Of a stretch of 5,339 nucleotides of DNA, positions 1 through 4,599 are shown piece after piece. The first letter of the stretch is position 1. Every line of letters starts with the position of its first letter. The notes under the pieces were generated by a model that saw only the letters and a list, made by a program, of their open reading frames with translations, was not told the DNA's origin and ran no database searches. This stretch comes from Bacteroidota bacterium (GTDB lineage: Bacteria > Bacteroidota > Ignavibacteria > UBA10030). A program made the position numbers and the translations under genes. Location of the stretch: the NCBI GenBank assembly GCA_025455125.1, contig JALONE010000106.1, positions 1-5,339 of the forward strand, given 5' to 3'.

Positions 1-116
1 TAGATCGGATGATCGAACAAGAAGACCGCCGCGATGCACGAACAGAACCAGACCAGCTTCGTGCGGACATCCAGCCGGTGCAGGAATGTTTCGGATGGGA
101 CGTACTCAACGAGCAT
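1..116 (-). CDS. ecfT: ECF transporter transmembrane component EcfT (5' part only)
   Basis: This is the N-terminus of the transmembrane coupling subunit of an energy-coupling-factor transporter. EcfT sits in the cytoplasmic membrane and links the substrate-binding S protein to the two ATPase domains. Only 38 codons lie in the window; the gene continues past the left edge. The visible peptide starts MLVEYVPSETFLHRLDVRTK and runs on into a hydrophobic stretch (LVWFCSCIAAVFLF). The pattern Y-x-P-x-x-[ST]-F-L-H-R-L-D-x-R-T-K-L, followed directly by the first membrane helix, is the typical opening of EcfT proteins. The ATG at 116-114 is preceded by GGAG (positions 126-123) at 6-base spacing. The gene overlaps the 3' end of the upstream ATPase gene by 11 bases, which implies translational coupling. 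The family assignment is strong for so short a piece. Specificity comes from the neighbours, because EcfT itself does not choose the substrate. Confidence 0.85.
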   Translation of the reverse strand, partial: MLVEYVPSETFLHRLDVRTKLVWFCSCIAAVFLFDHPI

Positions 117-1878
117 TCGCGGCTCCAGCATTGTGCTGATCGTACACGAACTCCTCGAATCGGTTCATCGCAACGCAACGAGGATCGATTCCCTTGGCGT
201 GCAAGGCGAGCGATAACGCCGCCACCGGAGGCATCGTCAATCCCGCACGACGAAGCAGGTCTGGCTGGAGGAAGATCTCTTCCGGTGTTCCGTCTGCGAG
301 AATCGAACCATGCGCCAGCACGATCACTCGTTCTGCATGGTCTGCTGCCAGTTGCATGTCATGTGTGATCACGATGATGGTGTGACCGTCCCGGTGCAGC
401 CTCCTGATCATGGCCATCATGGCCCTTCCACCTTCCCTGTCGAGGCCGGTGGTCGGCTCATCGATCACCAGGACCTCCGGCGCACGCGCCAGCACGCTCG
501 CGACCGCGAGCTTTTGACGTTCTCCCTTGCCCAGTGTGAACGGATGGCGGGCCGATCGGTCTTCGAGTCCTACCGCACGCAATGCCTCGGCCGTGCGCGA
601 TGCGATTTCCGATTCTGTCAATCCTTCCATCGTGCGAAGTCCGAATTCGACTTCCTCCCGAACAGAGGGACAGAAGATCTGATGATCGGGATTCTGGAAC
701 ACATAACCGACCGTCTTGCTCAGAGTCCCAATGGAATACCGATTCGTGTCTTTTCCGCTCACGATCACCTTGCCAGCCGTCGGCTTGAGCAATCCGTTGA
801 AATGTTTCGCGAGCGTTGTCTTCCCCGCACCGTTCTTGCCAACCAAGGCGATGAATTCACCCCGCGCGATCTGAAGGTCTACCCCATTGAGCGCATCGCG
901 TGTGCCATTGTAGTGGTGACTCAGGCTGCGGACGTCAATGAGAACACGCCGCTGCGCCGGCCGCCGAGCGCTCGAGGTGATCGATGCATTATTCTTCTTT
1001 GAACCGGAGAACAATCCGGCAACGACGGGAACCGCCTCATCAAGAGTCAATGGAAGTGGATCGTCGATCCGGATTCCCCGCTGGCGCAGGTTCCACATCA
1101 GCTCTGCAATGACGGGAACTGAGATGCCGCGGTGATGACACGCGCCGACGTCTGAGTAGAGGGACCGCGGATCCCCATCCCAACAGATCGTTCCTTCCTC
1201 GATCACGATGATCCTTTTCGCGTGATCCAGAAGCCGTTCTGCCTCGTGGCTCGCGAGGAGGAGCGTCATTCGTTGTTCAGTGCAGAGTCTATCGCACAGG
1301 GTGAACAGGTGTGCGCTTGCCTCCGGATCGAGTTCGGACGTCGGCTCGTCGAGGACCAGAATGGGGGGCTCCATCGCCAACACTCCGGCGATCGCAACCC
1401 GCTGCTTTTCTCCTCCGGAAAGCCCCGACGGGGATCGCCGTTCATATCCGCAGAGATCAGTTCGCTCGAGCGCCGCCGCAATGTTCCGCTTCATCGTCTC
1501 GGCATCCTGGCCAAGGTTGGAGGGCCCAAACGCAATGTCCTTCTCGACCGTGTTCGCAAGAATCTGCGTTTCAGCATCCTGAAACACCATTCCAACCACG
1601 CGCGCCATCGTCGTCGCGGGCGACCGTTGCGTGTCGATCCCAGCGGAAAGGACTCTTCCGGCGATCTCCCCTTCAAAGAAATGCGGGATCAAACCGTTGA
1701 CCATCGAGAGAAGCGTCGTCTTTCCTGCTCCTGTCCGCCCGACGATGGCGACAAATTCGTTCTCACGGATGCCGAGTTCAACGCGTCGGAGAACATCGTC
1801 CGTGCCCCGGGGATATCGGTAGGTGACGTCTTCGAAGACGACCTGAAGCCGCTCATTCGGATTCGGCTGCTGGGTCAC
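106..1878 (-). CDS. ecfA: Fused double ATPase of an ECF transporter (EcfA-EcfA')
   Basis: A 590-residue cytoplasmic ATP-hydrolysing subunit with two complete ABC domains in one chain, replacing the separate EcfA and EcfA' subunits. Domain 1 (about 12-245): Walker A GRTGAGKT at 47-54, Q-loop Gln100, signature LSGGE at 153-157, Walker B with Glu178, His211. Domain 2 (about 311-545): Walker A GKNGAGKT at 347-354, Q-loop Gln395, Walker B with Glu474, His506. The second signature reads LGKGE (449-453) rather than LSGGx, so the two ATP sites are not equivalent. The linker, about 285-310, is rich in Ser, Lys and Arg. A tail of about 45 residues follows domain 2. The start is GTG at 1878, with GGGAGG upstream at 8-base spacing; it overlaps the preceding stop by four bases (GTGA). 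EcfT begins inside its 3' end. The order S protein, kinase, fused ATPase, EcfT supports a dedicated ECF transporter. A plain cobalt or nickel transporter would carry similar ATPases, but the S protein here does not look like CbiM. Confidence 0.93.
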   Translation of the reverse strand: MTQQPNPNERLQVVFEDVTYRYPRGTDDVLRRVELGIRENEFVAIVGRTGAGKTTLLSMVNGLIPHFFEGEIAGRVLSAGIDTQRSPATTMARVVGMVFQDAETQILANTVEKDIAFGPSNLGQDAETMKRNIAAALERTDLCGYERRSPSGLSGGEKQRVAIAGVLAMEPPILVLDEPTSELDPEASAHLFTLCDRLCTEQRMTLLLASHEAERLLDHAKRIIVIEEGTICWDGDPRSLYSDVGACHHRGISVPVIAELMWNLRQRGIRIDDPLPLTLDEAVPVVAGLFSGSKKNNASITSSARRPAQRRVLIDVRSLSHHYNGTRDALNGVDLQIARGEFIALVGKNGAGKTTLAKHFNGLLKPTAGKVIVSGKDTNRYSIGTLSKTVGYVFQNPDHQIFCPSVREEVEFGLRTMEGLTESEIASRTAEALRAVGLEDRSARHPFTLGKGERQKLAVASVLARAPEVLVIDEPTTGLDREGGRAMMAMIRRLHRDGHTIIVITHDMQLAADHAERVIVLAHGSILADGTPEEIFLQPDLLRRAGLTMPPVAALSLALHAKGIDPRCVAMNRFEEFVYDQHNAGAANAR

Positions 1879-2717
1879 GCTGAAAGCCTCCCGATCGAAT
1901 GCACCGGCCGTTGCGACGCGCTCTCGAGAACCGCCTTCATATCGGGGGCGGCAGAGACAAGAAAGCAGGTGGAGGGCCCGGCAGATTTGCTCAGAGGCAC
2001 GCTTACGGTCTCATTTCGGTGGAATGTCAATCCTGCGGTTCGGGCAAGTTCCCCCGCCTCGTACAGTATGCCCTTAGACCCGACCGGAAGAATATCGTGA
2101 ACGCCGCCCACCCTCAGGATTCTCGACACGCTTGCTGAATCTGCGATATCCTGGTCGGCGAGGGCAACCATGTCTTCAGGTCCGCATTTTGGCGTCCCGA
2201 CCACGAAGACTTCATCGTGGTCCTTCGACGAACCCGGACGGAAATCCTCCTTCTTCGCGATACCCAAGATCACGACGCCCATTCCCGTTTCCGTCGTCGG
2301 GATGTTATCTTCGGTGCTTCCGGAGAGCGGAAAGTCATTCGCGAGGCCGATAGAACTCAACTCCTCGCGGACCCCGCGTATGATCTCGCGGCCCAGGGGT
2401 TCCATTTCGACGGCGAGTGCGTCGAATGCGGCGACAGGCACTGCGCCCGACGCGAGGATTTCCATTAAGGGAACGCGCGTTGCGAATCGTCCCGCCTCGT
2501 ACCCAGAGACCTTGACGCGGTCGTTCGGCTTTGGACCGATAGCGCCATCCGAGTCAACTGCGGTGACGAAGAAAAAATCCCCGCTCAGTTCGATGAGCAA
2601 CAGGTCGCGCACTTGCGATGTGCGAAAGACACCATGATGCGGCGTAGTCTTCGCCTTCGCATAGTCATCCATCCAGGGAGCGTTCGAGCGTCCCGCGATA
2701 TTTCCTGAATCAGACAA
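1875..2717 (-). CDS. cblS: Alpha-ribazole kinase CblS-like protein (PurM/ThiL-type ATP-binding fold)
   Basis: With the TTG start this is a 280-residue soluble protein of the AIR-synthase (PurM/ThiL/SelD) superfamily. The closest recognisable relative is CblS, which phosphorylates alpha-ribazole to alpha-ribazole-5'-phosphate so that the cobalamin lower ligand can be salvaged. Visible motifs are VDSDGAIGPKPND at 54-66 (the acidic, glycine-rich metal/ATP segment of the superfamily), GSTEDNIPTTETGMGVVILG at 133-152 (a hallmark segment of this branch), and ILPVGSKGILYEAGELA at 209-225. The protein ends with a conserved-looking PVHSIGRL. I prefer the TTG at 2717 because AGGAAGGG lies 5 bases upstream and it overlaps the S-protein stop by 8 bases. 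An ATG at 2672 would give 265 residues but lacks a good ribosome site. The link to an adjacent CblT-like S protein strengthens the call. Other PurM-like kinases, or a ThiL-like role, are the alternatives; no thiamine gene is visible. Confidence 0.72.
   Translation of the reverse strand: MSDSGNIAGRSNAPWMDDYAKAKTTPHHGVFRTSQVRDLLLIELSGDFFFVTAVDSDGAIGPKPNDRVKVSGYEAGRFATRVPLMEILASGAVPVAAFDALAVEMEPLGREIIRGVREELSSIGLANDFPLSGSTEDNIPTTETGMGVVILGIAKKEDFRPGSSKDHDEVFVVGTPKCGPEDMVALADQDIADSASVSRILRVGGVHDILPVGSKGILYEAGELARTAGLTFHRNETVSVPLSKSAGPSTCFLVSAAPDMKAVLESASQRPVHSIGRLSA
1887..1892 (-). promoter_or_regulatory. Ribosome binding site for the ecfA GTG start
   Basis: On the minus strand this reads GGGAGG, 8 bases before the GTG at 1878. 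It supports the non-ATG start and lies inside the 3' end of the preceding kinase gene, in line with coupled translation. Confidence 0.7.
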
Positions 2718-3237
2718 TGTTTCCCTTCCTGACGACGGAATACGCCATTGCAGCAATGAGGATATTGGCGAACGAACCAATGATGAGTGGTAGAACGAGA
2801 GCGGCTGCGAGACCGTACCCGCCGATGGGGACCATCAGATAGGCCGAGCCAAATCCGTTCAAGAGGGTACCGATGATGACACCCGCAACGATGTGAATTC
2901 GGACGGTACAATATCGGAAGATCATGACCCAGGCCGCCATCTGACAAGCGATGTAGATATGGACTGGTAATCCAAGGGGAAAGCCGATCGTGAGCGACGT
3001 GAGAAGATGACCGATGCCTGCGATGAAGGCACCTTCCCAGTATCCGAATGCCGCGGCGGCGAAATAGCCAATACTGGAATCGAGGGCGACAGTTCCGGTC
3101 GGGCTGGGAATCTTGGTCAGCGCACCGACTGCGCTGAGTGCGATGAAGATCGACATGCGTGCCACGCGCCGATGGGTGAAGAACACTTTGCGGGGGCGGG
3201 CAGAGGAATTATGTTCTGTTCCCGGCGGAATTGACAA
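2710..3237 (-). CDS. cblT: ECF transporter S component, CblT-like (predicted alpha-ribazole uptake)
   Basis: A small integral membrane protein, 175 residues from the chosen start, that would bind the substrate and dock on EcfT. After a basic N-terminal segment (RPRKVFFTHRRVAR, about 14-27) the protein is nearly all hydrophobic, with about five or six membrane segments (roughly 28-42, 56-85, 92-108, 114-136 and 142-168). The signature stretch ALTKIPSPTGTVALDS (39-54), followed by GYFAAAAFGYWEGA and GHLLT (76-80), is what I recall from CblT proteins. The adjoining cblS-like gene fits that assignment. The start is uncertain. The first ATG of the open frame (3384) lies deep inside the repressor gene and encodes an implausible leader. 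The ATG at 3156 has no ribosome site and would leave almost nothing before helix 1. A TTG at 3237 has AAGAGG at 6-base spacing and gives the usual S-component size, overlapping the repressor gene by 29 bases. Assignment as an ECF S component is firm; the substrate is inferred. Confidence 0.75.
   Translation of the reverse strand: MSIPPGTEHNSSARPRKVFFTHRRVARMSIFIALSAVGALTKIPSPTGTVALDSSIGYFAAAAFGYWEGAFIAGIGHLLTSLTIGFPLGLPVHIYIACQMAAWVMIFRYCTVRIHIVAGVIIGTLLNGFGSAYLMVPIGGYGLAAALVLPLIIGSFANILIAAMAYSVVRKGNIV
2723..2730 (-). promoter_or_regulatory. Ribosome binding site deciding the cblS TTG start
   Basis: The minus strand reads AGGAAGGG, 5 bases ahead of a TTG at 2717-2715 that is in frame with the kinase. 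The later ATG (2672) has only a poor match upstream. This is the main reason for placing the kinase start at the TTG, inside the last codons of the S-protein gene. Confidence 0.6.
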
Positions 3238-3997
3238 GAGACGCCTCTTGCTGTTGGTCTCGTTTGAGTTCGATGTTAAACTTACAGCGGTCGCCGCGGA
3301 GAAGGGTTCGCACCAGTTCAACGACGCGGCCTCCTTCGACGTACGAATGCCGCTCCAGAAGGATGAGCGGGTCCCCGGGGGCAATGCTCAGTAACTTCGC
3401 TTCATAGTTGTCCGCCTTCACCGCTTGAAATGTCTCGTTCACTCCTGTGATGACGATGTTGAATCGATGCTGAAGGGTCTTGAACAGCGATCCATCGTCG
3501 AATGGCCTGTCGATTAACCCGGGACAAAGCTCAGCGGGCAGGAACGATGTCTGCAGCGCAAGAGGAACTCCATTCACTTCACGAAGGATTTGAATATGAT
3601 AAATGGGTTCGGTTTCCTTGATGCCGAGGTGTCGCGCAATCGCAGGAAGCGCGGGCATCTGTTTCGCTTCAACGGCTTTGTTCTTCAATGCACCGTTCAT
3701 TCCGACGACTTCCGAGGAGAAGCTCAGAAGCGTCGTGATGTTCTGGCTGATCTTTGGATCCATGACATACGTTCCTTTGCCACGGATGCGATAGACCAAC
3801 CGCTTGTTCTGGAGTGTTTTGATCGCTTGGAGAACGGTATTCTTACTGACGCCATAGGTTCGGCATAGTTCATTCTCAGACGGGATCGGATTCCCAGGCT
3901 TGAGGAGTCCTGTTTCGATCTGGTCGATGAGAATCTCGAGAAGCTGATAGTAGAGGGGGATGATGCTTGACCGTTGAATCCCCTTTTGAGCTTTCAT
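3209..3997 (-). CDS. GntR-family transcriptional regulator with UTRA ligand domain (HutC subfamily)
   Basis: A 262-residue DNA-binding repressor or regulator. The N-terminal winged helix-turn-helix spans about 10-80. It contains PLYYQLLEILIDQIETG, the helix-turn-helix PSENELCRTYGVSKNTVLQA (39-58) and the wing RIRGKGTYV (70-78), all typical of GntR proteins. Residues about 95-245 form a UTRA domain. Recognisable pieces are IARHLGI.ETEPIYHIQILR (119-139), LALQTSFLP (146-154), and the closing SIAPGDPLILLERHSYVEGG (204-223). UTRA domains bind small metabolites that release DNA. I chose the ATG at 3997, which has GGGG at 6-base spacing. An in-frame TTG at 4009 adds four residues but has no ribosome site. 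As first gene of the operon, directly behind a palindrome at the predicted transcription start, it most likely represses its own operon. Its ligand may be alpha-ribazole or a related intermediate; that is inference. Confidence 0.93.
   Translation of the reverse strand: MKAQKGIQRSSIIPLYYQLLEILIDQIETGLLKPGNPIPSENELCRTYGVSKNTVLQAIKTLQNKRLVYRIRGKGTYVMDPKISQNITTLLSFSSEVVGMNGALKNKAVEAKQMPALPAIARHLGIKETEPIYHIQILREVNGVPLALQTSFLPAELCPGLIDRPFDDGSLFKTLQHRFNIVITGVNETFQAVKADNYEAKLLSIAPGDPLILLERHSYVEGGRVVELVRTLLRGDRCKFNIELKRDQQQEASLVNSAGNRT
3244..3249 (-). promoter_or_regulatory. Ribosome binding site deciding the cblT TTG start
   Basis: The minus strand reads AAGAGG, 6 bases before the TTG at 3237-3235, within the last codons of the repressor gene. 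The alternative in-frame starts, GTG codons just before the first helix and the ATG at 3156, have no Shine-Dalgarno match. Confidence 0.5.
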
Positions 3998-4018
3998 AGA
4001 AGGCCCCAAGGAATTGGG

Positions 4019-4036
4019 TGGGTTAATGGGTTAACC
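4019..4036. promoter_or_regulatory. Probable GntR operator at the operon start site
   Basis: The plus strand holds the inverted repeat GGTTAA-TGGG-TTAACC (4021-4036) with perfect 6-base arms. The right part, GGTTAACC (4029-4036), is itself an 8-base palindrome. An 8-base unit, TGGGTTAA, is also tandemly repeated at 4019-4026 and 4027-4034. The GT..TA..AC character resembles sites used by HutC-type GntR proteins. The element starts just downstream of the -10 box, at the predicted +1, so a bound repressor would block initiation. It is the only strong dyad between the promoter and the repressor gene. Confidence 0.65.
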
Positions 4037-4072
4037 TGATAAGATAATATCGAATTCCGGCTGATTTGTCAA
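4037..4072 (-). promoter_or_regulatory. Sigma-70-type promoter of the gntR-cblT-cblS-ecfA-ecfT operon
   Basis: On the minus strand the -35 box TTGACA (4072-4067) matches the consensus exactly. A spacer of exactly 17 bases (4066-4050) leads to the -10 box TATTAT (4049-4044). Transcription should begin near 4037, leaving a leader of about 40 bases before the repressor ATG. That leader is far too short for a cobalamin riboswitch, so control is expected to act at initiation through the adjoining operator. Confidence 0.8.
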
Positions 4073-4146
4073 GGACCCCAGGAAAACAATTGACCGATCC
4101 CATGCCACCGGTATGCCCCCTGCTTTCCAATCGCGGTTTGATACGG

Positions 4147-4260
4147 ATGCAAGAAACGTCAGCCTTTGCGCGCGTCGATATGGAGGAGCAGACTATGAAT
4201 GAACCATTCAAGCAAGCGGAAAGTGCAAACGTGACTGAAGGCCGATTCGGATGCCGCACG
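4147..4260 (+). pseudogene. Possible IS3-family OrfA N-terminal fragment
   Basis: Read from the ATG at 4147, the frame contains MEEQTMNEPFKQAESANVTE. This resembles the opening helix-turn-helix of IS3-family OrfA proteins, commonly of the form [FY]-x-E-E-Q-I-...-L-K-Q-A-E-x-G-x-x-V-x-x-[LV]-C. The match fades after about 45 codons. An ATG at 4195 has a strong ribosome site (GGAGGAG, 4182-4188, 6-base spacing), which may be accidental. The resemblance is short and based on recall; its position upstream of a clearer OrfB scrap is the main support. Confidence 0.33.
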
Positions 4261-4265
4261 CTACT

Positions 4266-4445
4266 GATGAATGGGCGCAGGAATACTCTTGCATCGATGT
4301 GGGATAGCAGATCAAAGCGGTGGGTGTCCTCTACGAACTCTCCAAGTTGTTCGTGCAACGCGGTGCTCCGGACTTCCTTCGTTCGGACAACAGCTCAGAG
4401 TACACGGCATTGGCACCAAGATCACGGGCAGGTCGATGTCCATAA
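4266..4445 (+). pseudogene. IS3-family OrfB (rve integrase core) fragment with an in-frame stop
   Basis: The frame starting at 4266 reads DEWAQEYSCIDVG, then a TAG stop at 4305-4307. It continues QIKAVGVLYELSKLFVQRG and APDFLRSDNSSEYTA before losing similarity and ending at a TAA (4443-4445). IS3-family transposases have the corresponding segment DE[WY]xRExLxIxVG...ELFVxRGxPxxIRSDNGPEFxA, where the Asp of RSDN is the second residue of the DDE catalytic triad (here codon 4386-4388). The first catalytic Asp and the final Glu region are absent. The fragment is therefore broken at both ends as well as interrupted. It belongs to a transposase but cannot be active. Confidence 0.62.
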
Positions 4446-4473
4446 CCGCATTCACCACTTGAAGTCGCTCGAT

Positions 4474-4502
4474 TTGACTCTCACTCTCCCCTGCTGTATT
4501 TT
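4474..4502 (+). promoter_or_regulatory. Candidate promoter for the receiver-kinase gene
   Basis: TTGACT (4474-4479) is followed, after 17 bases, by TATTTT (4497-4502), five and four matches to the sigma-70 consensus. Transcription would start near 4509, about 90 bases before the gene. The same stretch also partly fits a Bacteroidota-style pattern (TTTG, then TAnnTT about 20 bases on), so the sigma-factor type cannot be decided. Confidence 0.4.
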
Positions 4503-4587
4503 AATGCCGCGATCTCGTCGATACTCCATGATGGTCGACCCAAATACCTCGACCGCCGTTCCACGCCAGCGTTGTGACTGTACATTT

Positions 4588-4594
4588 GAAGGAG
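4588..4594 (+). promoter_or_regulatory. Ribosome binding site deciding the receiver-kinase start
   Basis: GAAGGAG lies 5 bases before the ATG at 4600. It decides between this start and the in-frame ATGs further upstream (4195, 4504, 4528, 4531), because the receiver's first beta strand (residues 3-7) begins right after this Met. Confidence 0.75.
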
Positions 4595-4599
4595 TCTTG

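Larger units (their letters stand above)
4147..4445 (+). mobile_element. Decayed remnant of an IS3-family insertion sequence
   Basis: The gap between the divergent genes carries two scraps in the order expected of an IS3-family element: an OrfA-like N-terminal piece, then an OrfB integrase-core piece in a different frame. Everything between them (the rest of OrfA and the first half of OrfB) and the region after the second catalytic Asp is missing, so this is an internally deleted, inactive relic. No matching pair of terminal inverted repeats or target duplication could be identified, so the outer limits are those of the recognisable coding scraps and are approximate. The rest of 4073-4599 shows no intact gene or RNA that I recognise, apart from a possible promoter at 4474-4502. 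Confidence 0.5.

Noticed and set aside
310..1002. Plus-strand open frame of 230 codons
   Set aside because: Antisense to the second ATPase domain and its linker; no domain, no good ribosome site, composition typical of a reverse-frame shadow.
1222..2100. Long plus-strand open frame (292 codons) opposite the ATPase and kinase genes
   Set aside because: It lies antisense to two genes with unmistakable motifs, crosses their boundary without respecting it, and encodes an Arg/Pro/Ser-rich sequence with no recognisable domain. It is a shadow of GC-rich codon use.
3238..3384. Long N-terminal extension of the S protein starting at the ATG at 3384
   Set aside because: The extra residues are polar and Ser/Asn-rich, unlike an S component, and are the off-frame reading of the well-conserved UTRA C-terminus of the regulator.
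3998..4045. Possible cobalamin riboswitch before the operon
   Set aside because: The leader between the consensus promoter and the first gene is only about 40 bases. A cobalamin riboswitch needs roughly 150-200, and no B12-box-like core was seen.
4099..4117. Imperfect dyad CATGCC-ACC-GGTATG as a terminator or operator
   Set aside because: Six-base arms with one mismatch, no following run of T, and no gene ending nearby; probably chance.
4073..4599. CRISPR array, tRNA or other structured RNA in the intergenic gap
   Set aside because: No regularly spaced repeats and no tRNA-like arms were seen; the recognisable content is transposase remnant.
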